In this document: in pieces, positions 18,649 through 28,902 of the stretch | Numbering within the stretch: position 1 is the first letter of the stretch | Layout of the letters: every line of letters starts with the position of its first letter | Assembly: GCF_000368065.1 (NCBI RefSeq) | Contig: NZ_KB851202.1 | Location: 68,903 to 132,902, forward strand | From: Acinetobacter seifertii | Lineage (GTDB): Bacteria; Pseudomonadota; Gammaproteobacteria; Pseudomonadales; Moraxellaceae | Length of the DNA stretch: 64,000 nucleotides | Reading direction: 5' to 3' | Program-made: the position numbers and the translations under genes | Notes under the pieces: model-generated | Seen by the model: the letters and a program-made list of their open reading frames with translations, nothing else | The model's database searches: none | Told to the model about the DNA's origin: nothing

Positions 18649-19347
18649 TTATTTCAGCAATGCGGGCTTAATTTCAGGTAAAACTTCAGACCATCGGTTT
18701 GCAAAAGTTTTTTCATTCGAGTCAAAAAATTTCTTATAATCTTCTTCAGAGATTAAAAGTCGTATCTCTTTTTTTAAACCTCTTTTCCCTTTTTCAACTT
18801 TTAACAGTTCTTTTTGTTCTACTTCGGGAATTAAGGCTAATGTTTTAAAAATTAATTGCCGCGCCTTATCGGCTTGATCTCTTTTCGAAATAGGACTGTA
18901 ACTATTCTTATTTTTAGAATCTATATCTCTTTTTAATTTAAAAATATTTCTAGAATGAATTCTAAACATAGAAAAATTATTTAAGAAATTAATCCATTCT
19001 CGTAATGTTTTTATACTTTTAAAATCATAATTATCTAAACTTTCTAAAAAATCTTTGCTCTCAATAGGCCCAAATTTATTTGGTTCAAATTTAATAATAT
19101 TTTTATCATTTTTTAAATCATTTTTAATTGTGATTAGTGTATTCACATACTGAGCTACTAACTCATATTCTGAACATGCATGTAATTCATCGTTATCTGA
19201 TACACAACTAAGCAGTAATTGAATTGCTGATAATATGGGTAAAGAACCATTCAAAGTTTTAGCTTCCAAAATTTGCTTAACATGAGTAGAAGCAAAAAAT
19301 TCAGGAGGTACGTATTCATGTAAAAATGGGAATAAATGTGTTGTCAT
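18649..19347 (-). CDS. Protein of unknown function (232 aa)
   Basis: I do not recognise this protein. It is lysine-rich and mostly helical, with no signal peptide or membrane segment. Its coding is AT-rich, unlike the block to its left. The ATG at 19347 follows an AT-rich leader with a weak ribosome site (GGTAGCAAA). A perfect 11-base hairpin (19388-19418) lies upstream. Confidence 0.6.
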   Translation of the reverse strand: MTTHLFPFLHEYVPPEFFASTHVKQILEAKTLNGSLPILSAIQLLLSCVSDNDELHACSEYELVAQYVNTLITIKNDLKNDKNIIKFEPNKFGPIESKDFLESLDNYDFKSIKTLREWINFLNNFSMFRIHSRNIFKLKRDIDSKNKNSYSPISKRDQADKARQLIFKTLALIPEVEQKELLKVEKGKRGLKKEIRLLISEEDYKKFFDSNEKTFANRWSEVLPEIKPALLK

Positions 19348-19387
19348 TTTTGCTACCTATTTGCTACCTTTTTTGTTTTAATTAAAA

Positions 19388-19418
19388 AACCCCTTACGAT
19401 TAATACACGTAAGGGGTT
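19388..19418. terminator. Strong hairpin, likely bidirectional terminator
   Basis: AACCCCTTACG and CGTAAGGGGTT pair perfectly around a 9-base loop, with A-rich bases before and GTTTTAT after. Confidence 0.75.
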
Positions 19419-20221
19419 GTTTTATATGGTAGGCCCAGACGTTACTATACTTTTGACTTAAATCATTGTTTTATATTATGTCAATGGCATTAAAACCTCA
19501 TCCCCCCTTTTTGTTTGTCTGCATATTGGCAAATAGCATCCAGATCTTTCTGAAGAGAATTGGCCACGATATTTGGCAAACAGAGTCGAAGAAAGTTCAC
19601 AGACCGAGGCCTGATGGACTTGACGGCATTCATCACGGATAAATTTTTTCAATATGTGCTGTTCAGTGATCTCACTTCGTTGCAGGGTTTTCAGCATGAG
19701 GCGAAATGACGAATTTTTTAAGACCACAACAGGAGGAAATAGAATAATTTTTTGTTCTAAAAGTTTTTGATTATAGAGTTTTTTTAAATTTTAATGGATG
19801 GATATTGCGATCCAAATAGTAGGTTTACTAAATGAACGATTATCCAAACTGAATTTCCTCATTCTCTTTTCACCCCACATAAACAGCTGAGTGATCACCC
19901 TAGGTCTGTAAACTAAAAAAACACTTAACACTATCGAAGGAGTATTTTTAAGCAATTTCAGGCTCTAAAAGTTGAGCTATAGAATGAATCAGAGTCAAAT
20001 TAAAGCAGATTATGCATCGTGAAATCAGTGTTTATCTTTGACTTTTAAACAGTCAATTTAAATCTTGATGATTCTTTTTTACTACTTAACGTTTTGTTGT
20101 TTCTGCTTTATTAAGACGTGTCATTAATTAAGCCATATCAGGATTGAGTCAATAATTATTTAGTTTGAGTACTGCTTGTCGTGATTGAGGCGGAAATTGT
20201 TCATGACTTAATGAGAAAAAG
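19419..20221. other. Gap of about 800 bases; no clear gene
   Basis: A minus-strand frame of 83 codons (19476-19727) exists but has no ribosome site and no recognisable domain, so I do not call it a gene. The rest is AT-rich with stops in all frames. Confidence 0.4.
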
Positions 20222-20240
20222 GTGTAGCAAATTGCTACAC
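20222..20240. repeat. Palindrome after parB: possible ParB site and terminator
   Basis: GTGTAGCAAATTGCTACAC is a perfect palindrome around one base, with A-runs before and T-runs after it. It can act as a bidirectional terminator. It is also one of four close copies of the TGTAGCAA-N-TTGCTACA family near the partition and rep genes. Confidence 0.75.
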
Positions 20241-20250
20241 TTTTTTTCTA

Positions 20251-21150
20251 TTACTGATTTAGCATTTTTTTCAACAGGTTTTCCAGCTCCTGTAAGTTTT
20301 GATCATCAAATTCACTTATCTTTAATGACACTTTTAAAGTATTGTGATCAAACTTGATATTGCCGGCGACTTTCCCATCATATTCAATTTTATGCACAAT
20401 TGACGTTTTAATGGGTTGTTTGGTTTCTTTCGATTTGAGAATTTTTTCTGCCAAGACTGCCAGTTTTGTTTGCTCTACTTCTTTTTTCAGTAATTTCGCC
20501 CAGGCTTCTAGCAGTGCTTTTTTAGCATTGCTGTAATTTTCTTCATAATCAGAGAGAAACTTTTTGACTGCTGTTGCGGCAGTTCGCGCCAGCAATGCAG
20601 GTTGTTGCTCTAAATCTTCAATCAGCTCTTGAGGTAATTTTTCGAAAGATAAATATTTATACATATCTTCCCGGTTCATGCCTAAGGATTTTGCAAGTTT
20701 TTGCTTGTTCTTTTTTAGTTTCTCATCCAGTGAACTTAAACCCACATAAATTTCATAATCAGTTAAGTCTTCCCGTTTTAAGTTTTCCGCTAGCGTTAAC
20801 AATGCTACTTCTTCATCAGATGCATCAATGACAATTACTTCAATGGTGTTTTTATTGAGAATTTGATGCGCTTTCAAGCGTCTTTCACCAGCGATTAATT
20901 CATATTTGTCCTGGATCCGCCGCACTGCAATTGGTTGTAACAAGCCAATTTCTTCAATCGATGCCGCCAAGTCTTCTATATCTTGTGGATTAAATATTTT
21001 TCTTGGCTGATTTGGACTTGGCTGGATATCTGTAATTTGTACATTACGACGCAATTCTTTCACATCATTAACATGCTCTTGCTGAGCTTGTTGATGCTTT
21101 TGAGTATTTTGCTGTAAACGTTGTGCCAGCAGTTCTTTTGTACTTACCAT
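20251..21150 (-). CDS. parB: Plasmid partition protein ParB
   Basis: This 299-residue protein has an N-terminal ParB/Srx nuclease-like domain with the box ITDIQPSPNQPRKIF, IGLLQPIAVR and YELIAGERRLKAHQ, then a central helix-turn-helix (KLAKSLGMNREDMYKYLSFEKLP) and a C-terminal dimerisation tail. ParB binds centromere sites and spreads. The gene lies 18 bases after parA on the same strand, forming a parAB operon, and the palindromes at 20222, 21993, 24031 and 24106 are candidate binding sites. Confidence 0.95.
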   Translation of the reverse strand: MVSTKELLAQRLQQNTQKHQQAQQEHVNDVKELRRNVQITDIQPSPNQPRKIFNPQDIEDLAASIEEIGLLQPIAVRRIQDKYELIAGERRLKAHQILNKNTIEVIVIDASDEEVALLTLAENLKREDLTDYEIYVGLSSLDEKLKKNKQKLAKSLGMNREDMYKYLSFEKLPQELIEDLEQQPALLARTAATAVKKFLSDYEENYSNAKKALLEAWAKLLKKEVEQTKLAVLAEKILKSKETKQPIKTSIVHKIEYDGKVAGNIKFDHNTLKVSLKISEFDDQNLQELENLLKKMLNQ

Positions 21151-21168
21151 AATATTCTCAGCAGGCTT

Positions 21169-21954
21169 TTATTCAACACGATTGATGATTTCTTTGGCTA
21201 AATCTTGGAAAGCTTTACGAACTTTAGCGTTTTTATCTACACTGAATAAAGGCTGTTGTAAAATTGCGGCCTGATTCACTTTAGTACTCATAGGAATGGT
21301 GGTTTTTAACAGTTCACCGACTTGGCTTAAAGCTTCATCTCTAATCAATTTACAGACGTTTTGACGTTCATCATGTTTAATCAACAATGCGCCTAAAAGT
21401 TTTAACTCAGGATTGACCCGTCTGATTTTACCTAAATGGTTAATCAAGTCAGTTACTCCATACAAGCCATATTGTGAACCTGACTCAATTGGTACCATCA
21501 CATGGGTAGAGGCTGCCAATGCATTACTGGTGAGCAGTTTTAGGCTTGGAGGACAGTCAATCAGAATGAAGTCATATAATCCTTTTAATAATTCTAACTT
21601 ATTGGAGAGTTCTTCAGATGGTCTTGGGGCATCATCTTTGAGTTGATCTTCAGCTTTACCTAAATTGAGTGAACCATAAATTAAAGAAACGTTTTTGAAA
21701 TTGGTTTCTTCTTCCAGAGAATCTGATAATAGGCTTAAATCACCCAACAGTAACTCAGCAGAGGTGGTTTCCACTTCACTTGGATGTCTTGATCCAATAT
21801 GTAAGCTTGCATTGGCCTGAGGATCTAAATCTATCACCAATACTTTATTACCCAAGTCGGCTAGTTCGGATGCCAGATGAACGACTGTGGTTGTTTTTCC
21901 ACAACCACCTTTATGATTTGCCACCGCAATGATTTTAGTTGACCGAGTTGTCAT
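21169..21954 (-). CDS. parA: Plasmid partition ATPase ParA
   Basis: Starting at the internal ATG (21954; the frame begins four codons earlier), this is a ParA/Soj-type ATPase of about 261 residues. It has the deviant Walker A AVANHKGGCGKTTT, the switch region VLVIDLDPQANAS and Walker B FILIDCPPSLKLL. The short N-terminus lacks a DNA-binding domain, as in type Ib ParA proteins. The palindrome at 21993-22009, just before its start, could be an operator or parS. Confidence 0.95.
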   Translation of the reverse strand: MTTRSTKIIAVANHKGGCGKTTTVVHLASELADLGNKVLVIDLDPQANASLHIGSRHPSEVETTSAELLLGDLSLLSDSLEEETNFKNVSLIYGSLNLGKAEDQLKDDAPRPSEELSNKLELLKGLYDFILIDCPPSLKLLTSNALAASTHVMVPIESGSQYGLYGVTDLINHLGKIRRVNPELKLLGALLIKHDERQNVCKLIRDEALSQVGELLKTTIPMSTKVNQAAILQQPLFSVDKNAKVRKAFQDLAKEIINRVE

Positions 21955-21992
21955 AATTATCCCCACTTGAGTTATTGTAATATAAAGAACTT

Positions 21993-22009
21993 TGTAGCAA
22001 GTTGCTACA
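21993..22009. promoter_or_regulatory. TGTAGCAA-N-TTGCTACA palindrome upstream of parA
   Basis: TGTAGCAAGTTGCTACA is perfect around the central base and lies about 39 bases upstream of the parA start. It is a candidate ParB site or par operator. Confidence 0.65.
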
Positions 22010-22177
22010 CCTTGTTGAGCTTAGTTTGAAGTTATAATCTGAATCTGGATAAAAAACAAACACATTGGTTTTTTTATAAAATATAGCTAGCTAATTATAA
22101 TTAGTATTAATTAATATAATTAGTTAATTATAATTAGAGCACTTTTTTATTTTTTAAAATCAATATCTTATCGATTT

Positions 22178-22329
22178 AAAAGTGGAAGGTTTGTCACCGA
22201 AAAGTGGAAGGTTTGTCACTGAAAGGTGGAAGACTTGTCACTGAAAGGTGGAAGACTTGTCACTGAAAGGTGGAAGATCTGTCACTGAAAGGTGGAAGGT
22301 TTGTCACTATGGTGGAAGGTTTGTCACGG
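22178..22329 (+). repeat. Replication origin iterons (about 22-bp direct repeats)
   Basis: Seven tandem units of about 22 bases follow the pattern AAARGTGGAAGRYTTGTCACTG, starting at 22178, 22200, 22222, 22244, 22266, 22288 and about 22308. The last is shifted by a base or two. They are followed by an AT-rich stretch and lie upstream of rep, as in iteron plasmids. Confidence 0.92.
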
Positions 22330-22412
22330 GTTTAAAAAAAACTTAAATTTATCTTACAAAATTATTTAAATTCAATATTTTAATCTGTTGATAAGTTGAA
22401 TTATTTAACCTT

Positions 22413-22737
22413 AAAGGTGGAAAGCTTGTCATTTTGATATTTTTATCCTGTGGATAAACTGTTTGTTGCTAATTTCATCAAGGTGACTGTACATTTTCAC
22501 TTCTGGACTGGCTAAAAGTGGAAGCTTTGTCACTATTAAGGTGTATTTTTTATTATTCTTTCCACTTTATTACAGGGCTTAATGGTTTTTTTCCCTTTTT
22601 AGCTGACTTAAGAATCTCTGAAAAATATTAAAAGTGGAAGCTTTGTCATTAAAAAGTGAATTTTTAATATGGCTTTCCACTTCATGTTTAAAAAGTGTTT
22701 TAAATGGCAAAACAGAGTGACAAGCTTTCCACTCTTA
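22413..22737. repeat. Additional dispersed iteron copies and a DnaA box
   Basis: Further iteron-like units start at 22413, 22514 and 22630, with one inverted copy at about 22716-22737. A perfect DnaA box, TGTGGATAA, lies at 22449-22457. The inverted copy close to the rep start may let Rep repress its own gene. Confidence 0.8.
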
Positions 22738-22856
22738 GCTTGGGATGTAAGAGTTTCTTGGCCAAGGATCGGTTTGCCTGAGTTAAAATGGTGGATAATT
22801 TGCATGAGATTGCACTTTTGTGTATAACATGTAGAAAATAACTTTTTTTTCCACCT

Positions 22857-24026
22857 ATGAACAAGCTGAATGAACAAGAAGAAATAGAATACTTACCGTA
22901 TTGTATTGGCAATATTCGACATAATGGCGTGGTCAGTACCAGCAATCGCCTGATCCGACCGATCGAACTGTCATCCAATGAGTACAAAGCATTACTTTAT
23001 GCGATGGCAGTGGCCAACTATGGTGAAAAAAATAATCAAGATCGTGAAATTACCGAGCAAACCTATATTTATTTGCATAAAGATGATTTAGGCGAATTGC
23101 TGGGTCTGGATAAAAAGAATTCCATTAATGTCGCGATTGACCGGATCTATAAAGAACTATCCTCTCGGGTGGCCCATTTTGTCATTGAAGAACCCGTAGA
23201 TGAAAGCAAGCGCAAGGTTAAAAAAGTCCATTCAGTAGTCCCGATTATTCGAGAACTGCGTTGGGAAGATGATGCTAAAAATGCCTTGCAGATTCGTTTT
23301 ACCAGTGAAGTGCTGCCTTATTTTACTCGTCTGGCAAGCGGCAATTTTACTACTTACCAATTAAAGGATTTATTTGCTTTAGACTCGGTAACCAGTATGA
23401 GCTTGTATTCCTACTTTATTAAAAACGAATTCAAATATGCCAATCAAGACTGCTATGAAGTTGAACTATCACTAGAAAATATTAAGGCACTTACCGACAT
23501 TGGCGAAAAAAAATATGATCGCTGGGTAGACTTCAGGCGTTATGTGCTGGATAAGATTGTTGAAGAAATTAATCAAAGAACCAGCCTTAAACTCGAATAT
23601 GACACCATCAAGAAAGGCCGTCCTGTGGTGGGTGTGCGCTTTAAAATTGTGAATGGACATACTGAGGCGGTGATCCCACACAGCAACGAAAAGACCCAGA
23701 TCTACCTGGATGTCGATTTTGATGATAATGCTATTGTGAAAGAGCTTGGGGCAAAGTTCGATCTGACAGTCCGTTCTTGGTATATCTATGCCAATGATCC
23801 GAATTATAAACAGTTCAGCAAATGGTTTAAGCCCGAAGGCTGCTTAACCGATTCTCAGGCCAACGTGATTGTAAACGATATTATGTTCCAAATGGATTTT
23901 GCTGTGGCGGGTGCTTCCATGAGTGACTTCAAGAAAGAGATGAAATATAAACTGAAAAATGATCCTGATTTCGTTCAGCAAAATCGCGCGCGTTTGAATG
24001 AGATTTTTGGTAAAGAAATTATTTAA
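22857..24026 (+). CDS. repB: Replication initiator of the Rep_3 family with C-terminal DUF5710-like domain
   Basis: This 389-residue protein begins with two winged-helix Rep_3 regions (RPIELSSNEYKALLYAMAVA, then TTYQLKDLFALDSVTSMSLYSYF and FRRYVLDKIVEEINQRTSL). From about residue 275 a DUF5710-like segment follows (IYLDVDFDDNAIVKELGAKF, then SWYIYANDPN). It should bind the iterons upstream. The protein is longer than simple Rep_3 initiators because of this tail, a form seen on large Acinetobacter plasmids. The ATG at 22857 follows a purine-poor leader, so translation may be weak. Confidence 0.92.
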   Translation: MNKLNEQEEIEYLPYCIGNIRHNGVVSTSNRLIRPIELSSNEYKALLYAMAVANYGEKNNQDREITEQTYIYLHKDDLGELLGLDKKNSINVAIDRIYKELSSRVAHFVIEEPVDESKRKVKKVHSVVPIIRELRWEDDAKNALQIRFTSEVLPYFTRLASGNFTTYQLKDLFALDSVTSMSLYSYFIKNEFKYANQDCYEVELSLENIKALTDIGEKKYDRWVDFRRYVLDKIVEEINQRTSLKLEYDTIKKGRPVVGVRFKIVNGHTEAVIPHSNEKTQIYLDVDFDDNAIVKELGAKFDLTVRSWYIYANDPNYKQFSKWFKPEGCLTDSQANVIVNDIMFQMDFAVAGASMSDFKKEMKYKLKNDPDFVQQNRARLNEIFGKEII

Positions 24027-24030
24027 AAAG

Positions 24031-24122
24031 TGTAGCAACTTACTACAGCTTTTATGTATGACTATGCTTTAAAATGGATTTTTTCATCAGCGCTGATTTA
24101 AAGCATGTAGCAACTTGCTACA
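24031..24122. repeat. Two ParB-site-like palindromes after rep
   Basis: TGTAGCAACTTACTACA (24031-24047) and TGTAGCAACTTGCTACA (24106-24122) lie 75 bases apart, start to start. The second is perfect around the central base, and the first has one mismatch. Confidence 0.65.
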
Positions 24123-24264
24123 TTTCTTATCCGGGACCGGATTTAATGCAATATTTGAAAAAGTACAATCGCAGTGACAAATAAAGTCCCATCACTCTGG
24201 AAGTTTTTGATCATCAAACTAAACTATACTTATGATTATAAAAAAATAGACTGATGGATTCTGC

Positions 24265-25120
24265 ATGACCCTGGTGTCACTGCAACAGCTACAAAAACAA
24301 CTTTGGAATATTGCCAATATGTTGCGTAGCAGCATGGTGGAAAACGAATTTCGAGATGACATCTTGGTTGTTATTTTCTTTAAATACCTGTCAGAAAGCG
24401 GTGAACTTTGCCGATGAGCTGTTAGCCGGTGAAGATGTTATATCCTTGAGCTGGATGAAAACAATCTTGAGCATGTGACATAATCGAAGAAATTAAAAAG
24501 AACACTATTTGAAGAAGCGTGCTATGCCTTAACCCTAAAACAACTATTTTATAGCCTTGTGCATCGTGGCTGTAGGGCATTCATTCTGGATGATTTACTG
24601 CACCCTTAAGTCAATTAAACAAAGTAATCTGGGCACTGATTCTGCCGATGACTTTCCCACCTATTTGAAGACCCAGGATCTGAACTTTACTAAACTCGGC
24701 AATAATACCAGTAACCGTAATTAACTGGTGGTAAAAGTTCTCAGTCATTGAGATGATATTGATTTTGATATTTTCAATTCCGAAGCTGATGTAGTGGGGT
24801 ATGTCCACGAATACCGGATTGGCGAGTCTGCTTCCGGTGCTGGAAAGAAACCCGGCGAGTTCTATACCCCGCAAAAAGTGTCAACCTTATCGTCCAAGAT
24901 GGTCACCCAAGGTAAAGAGCGCTTACTTCTCGTGTATGACCCGACCTGCGGTTCAGGTTACTTGCTGCTGTGGGTGAAGAATGAAGGTAAATATGTGGAG
25001 AGATGATTTACCGTCAAGGACAAGATTAAGCTGTTTGAACGGGATTGTGGGTTTAGCTGTCTGCTGGTGAAAACGCGGTAGCTGATTGAGCAGTTTTATG
25101 TCGGGTTTGAAAAGTAGATA
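24265..25120 (+). pseudogene. Type I restriction-modification methylase (HsdM) remnant
   Basis: The reading starts MTLVSLQQLQKQLWNIANML as in HsdM, but is broken by several stops and shifts. Later it shows SASGAGKKPGEFYTPQKVSTL and VYDPTCGSGYLLL, the methylase N-terminal motif and the SAM-binding motif. The FxxPPY catalytic region and C-terminus are gone. No hsdS or hsdR was seen. It is old decay, not one error. Confidence 0.85.
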
Positions 25121-25584
25121 GTGATGTGATCCGGCAAGATAAGATTTAAGCCAGTCCAGATCATGCCCGATCAGAGATCGTATTTAACCGATGGACTTAT
25201 GTCCAAAAAAGAAAGCAAAAGGATCATATACCCATAATGTATGCTGGCTTTTTCTCTAGAAAATAGCCTAAGCATGACACCGATTATTCAGCTTATAAAT
25301 CCGCAATAGTTAGTCAGGGTATCCATATCTTTGAAAACAACTGAATAACGTCATTGAAATTGGAGGCTATCTTGGGTCTATTTTATAGGTTTAGCTAAGT
25401 TTAAAATTTTTATTCAATAACTTGTCGTGATTTTACTGAGTAGCTTATGCATCGGCACACTCAAACCTGAGGTTTAAAAAATAGCATTCATCGAGTTTAT
25501 TAGACATGAATTTATTAACTTATTTATCAAATATATTATAAAATATATATCTATTCACAATAGCAATAGTTTGGGATCAGGTCT
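25121..25584. other. Gap upstream of the diguanylate cyclase gene
   Basis: No gene was recognised. The sequence is very AT-rich near 25500-25560 and probably carries the promoter of the next gene. Confidence 0.4.
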
Positions 25585-26794
25585 TTGAAACAGATTCTCT
25601 TGGCACTTAAATTAAATCTTCGCAAACTGATTCTGATTTCGACTATCCTCAGTGTTTCGTGTTTATTTATTGTTTCTGTATTTATTCTCAATTATGTCAT
25701 TAAAGACCAATTAATTCAGAATTCACTTTTAGTGAATGTCAAATATGCCTCAAAGGTTGCCAACAGCGCAGATCAGCATTTCGATGATATGCTCAAAGAA
25801 TTAAAGTATAGTGCTGAGCTGTTAGGGCAAGATTTTTCTAATCCCCAATTAATCCAAGAGGAAGCAAAGCGTCTTAAACATCAATCCAACAAATTTAACA
25901 GTGTATTGGTTGTGGATAAGCAAAGCAGAGTTATTTCTTTTGCACCGCAAAGTTTAAACTTGAGTCCTCATATTTTATATAAAACAGTGGGAATTACTGA
26001 ATCCTTAAAGAATAAAAGCACTTATATTTCTCCCCCTTATTGGTCAGTTAAACATAATCTAATTGTACTGCTATCTCAACCGATCTATGACCGCAAGAAA
26101 AAATATCAGGGCATGGTGGGGGGCACGATTTATTTACAAAAAAATAATCTGATCCAGAAAATGCTTTCTACCGAATATGACTTTAAGAAAAGTTATATGT
26201 ATGTCATTGATCAGGATAATCGAATTATTTTTCATCCCGATCCAAGCAGAATCGGAGAGAAAATTATCAATAATACCGGACTGGATTATATGATCCGTAC
26301 CCGGCTGGGGAGTGTCCGGTTAATCAATAGTCGGGGAATCGAAAATTTGGCCGGTTTTGCCTACATTCCCAGTGTGAACTGGATTGTCGTCTCCCAGCAA
26401 CCGACGGAAGAGTTGTTCAGGCAGGCTAATGTTATTCTTTTAAAAGTCTCCGTCGGTATTTTAATTTTTTATATTTTTATTTTTATTATTGTCTGGAGAA
26501 TGTCGCGCTTTATTTCTTCACCGTTAAATAGCTTGGCAAAAATGGCCAGCATGCTCAATCAGCCTGACATTCAGGAGAACATTAAACAAGTTGATCCTTG
26601 GTATTTTGAGGTTTTAAAGTTTAGAACCTCATTGTTACTTAGCTCGCAAACCTTTAGTGAGAAGATTGCTGAATTGCGTCAACATGTGAATACTGATCCA
26701 CTAACTGGTTTATATAACAGGCGGGGGATGCAAATATTTTTAAAAGAAGTGATGAACTTAGGACGAGATTTTGCTGTGCTAGCGATTGATATCG
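25585..26794 (+). pseudogene. Membrane diguanylate cyclase, truncated by IS66
   Basis: The frame uses TTG at 25585 after GGGATCAGG. An N-terminal helix (ILISTILSVSCLFIVSVFIL) is followed by a dCACHE-like periplasmic domain, a second helix (VGILIFYIFIFIIVW), HAMP-like bases and the start of a GGDEF domain (DPLTGLYNRRGMQIF, then FAVLAIDI). The IS66 end at 26795 cuts it inside the first GGDEF half. The GG(D/E)EF loop is absent, so no cyclase activity remains. No matching second half was seen past the IS element. Confidence 0.9.
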
Positions 26795-28270
26795 GTAAGC
26801 GTCCGCTGAATCCCATGCCTATTTTTTAATTTTGGTCGGATTCCCAGCGGTGTGGCAGTAATTCTTCTATTTGGGTCACTTTATGCGTCGGCAGCCTTTT
26901 CAGCACATCACTTAAATAGGCATACGGATCCAGTCCATTCAGCTTTGCTGACTGGATTAAAGTCATGATATTGGCAGCTCGTTGGCCGCTGCGCAGCGAG
27001 CCAGCAAACAGCCAGTTCTTACGTCCCAACGCCCAGGGGCGCATCTGATTTTCAATCCAGTTATTATCTATAGGCAAATTACCATCATCCAGATAGCGGC
27101 AGAGTGCCTGCCAACGTTTTAGGCTGTAATTGATCGCCTTGGCAGTTGGAGAACTCGATGGCACCGTCAGATAATGTTGGTTGAGCCATTCATACAGTTG
27201 TTGCATCACCGGTTGACTATGCTTTTGCCGATATTCGCGGCGATGTTCTGCTGTACCATCGGTCTTTTTCCTGAGTTCTGCTTCTATGGCATACAGTTTC
27301 TGAATCAGCACTAATGCCTGTTCAGCGATCTGACTTTTCCCGGTCACATGCAGTTCATGAAATTTACGACGTGCATGTGCCATGCAGCCCACCTCAATGA
27401 CATCGCCTGATTTAAAGCGTGCTTTATAACCACTGTAATCATCACAGACCAGATGGCCCTGCCAGCCATTCAGGAACTCTTCTGCATGCTGACCTGAACG
27501 GCTATCCCGAAAGTCATAGATCACCGCTTGAACTGGATTGTACTGTGTGGTGGCATAGGCCCAGACATAACCTTTCTTCGGTTTTTTCTCATTCTCACCC
27601 ATCCGCATAATGGTGACCGGCGTTTCATCGGCATGGATCACCCGCTGTTGCAGCACCACCTGTTTTAAGGCATTGGCCAGAGGTTCCAGTTCCACACCGC
27701 AGCGACCAATCCAGTCAGATAACGTGGATCTGGACAGATCAATGCCCGCCCGCTGATAGATCAGGCGCTGACGGTACAGCGGCAAATGATCGGCATACTT
27801 CGATACCAGCACATGGCTGAGCAGTTCAGGACTGGCAATACCTTTATCAATCACATAGGCGGGCATCGCTTGCTGAGTCAGGGTGTCACACTGATCACAG
27901 ACCCATTTGCCACGTACATGCTGTTCCTTATAGAACTGTGCCGGTCTGAAATGCAGTTTTTCACTGATATCTTCGCCGATACGACGTAACTGGCAGCCAC
28001 AACTGCATTGGGTTGATGCAGGTTCATGCTCAATACGGATGGTGTGTAGATGATCGGGTAGCAGTCGACGTTTAGGTTTGTTGACTGTGGCTTTCTGTGT
28101 TGCTGCATCGGTTTATCTGCATTCAGCCGCTCCAGTTCCAGATCGACTGCTGCGATATCTTCTTCGACGGCCTCATCCCACAGATGGATTTGTTTTGCGG
28201 TGAGATGTTCGTTTTTACTACCGAATTTGTGCTGTTTAAACAGCGCCAGTTCATGCTCGTATTTTTGATA
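26795..28270 (-). mobile_element. IS66-family element, left part missing
   Basis: The end begins GTAAGCGTCCGCTGAA at 26795, as IS66 elements do. The other end is lost: sequence like the transposase N-terminal coiled coil breaks off at about 28270. tnpA and tnpB accessory genes were not seen here, so the element is incomplete. Confidence 0.85.
26826..28266 (-). pseudogene. IS66 transposase TnpC, N-terminus lost and frameshifted
   Basis: The intact part (27866-26826) has the zinc-binding-domain junction, the DDE core VIHADETPVTIM, VCDDYSGYKARF and NNWIENQMRPWALGRKNW. Upstream the same protein continues back to about 28100 (CSCGCQLRRIGEDISEKLHFRP), and then the frame shifts. Adding one base in the TTT run near 28110 rejoins it to YEHELALFKQHKFGSKNEHL. 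The shift lies in a homopolymer. The first part of the coiled coil is missing. Confidence 0.85.
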
Positions 28271-28431
28271 ACAGAAAACTAAAAAAAAGTGGAAGAATAT
28301 TTGAAATTTAGATCAACTTTAATAAGAAAAACCTATGTATTTGTTGATAATTGTAATTTTAAGAAGATTTGATTGATTAATTAAATGAATTTTCATATAC
28401 AAAGATATGCTCATTTTTTATATCGATAAAA

Positions 28432-28896
28432 ATGTTAAAATTTGACTATTTAGTAAAAAATATAGAGATTTTTATGGGGCAATTTATAATGCCCTTTTGC
28501 TTTGGTCGAAAAAATGTTCAACTTGAGATAGTAAAAATCAACTCAGAATTACTGAAAATCAAAAAGATTAAACAGAGTCAGAAAGCCGTAGTACAAGCAA
28601 AGTTCAAAGCAATCTACGTCAAAATTTGGCAAAAAATCTTGCTATTGATGCAAACGGAGCCTGGCTTACGTGTGCATTCTAATTATGTTGCAATCTTACA
28701 GTTGATACATAATCTTGATGATTTTATCGAAAAATCACAGCAACACTTGTGCTTTGAAAGGAAAGCTCAGAAAGAGCTGGATGCTAAATTTTTTGCTCGA
28801 TTTTTTAAGCTAACAAAGAATTCAATAAAAGATCAACTTTTACAAAATTGTTCAGATCGTAATGAATTTAGACAATGCAATGTGATAAAAAATTAA
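28432..28896 (+). CDS. Small helical protein, first gene of a recombinase-like trio
   Basis: I do not recognise this 154-residue protein. It is basic and predicted helical, with a possible coiled coil at about 30-60. An internal ATG (28474, MGQFIMPF) may be the true start. It ends six bases before the next gene and reads the same way as two large recombinase-like genes. In Tn554-type systems a small third protein accompanies two tyrosine recombinases, so it may play a comparable accessory role, but no sequence similarity is claimed. Confidence 0.65.
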   Translation: MLKFDYLVKNIEIFMGQFIMPFCFGRKNVQLEIVKINSELLKIKKIKQSQKAVVQAKFKAIYVKIWQKILLLMQTEPGLRVHSNYVAILQLIHNLDDFIEKSQQHLCFERKAQKELDAKFFARFFKLTKNSIKDQLLQNCSDRNEFRQCNVIKN

Positions 28897-28902
28897 GCGA
28901 AA

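Noticed and set aside
19425..19442. ATGGTAGGCCCAGACG after a strong hairpin looked like the end of a tRNA gene used as an integration site.
   Set aside because: No complete tRNA could be folded from the surrounding bases and no integrase gene is next to it.
19476..19727. 83-codon open frame on the minus strand.
   Set aside because: No ribosome site, no motif and no recognisable relative; kept only in the gap description.
22178..22329. The tandem 22-base repeats could be taken for a CRISPR array.
   Set aside because: The units abut without spacers and lie before a Rep_3 gene, so they are iterons.
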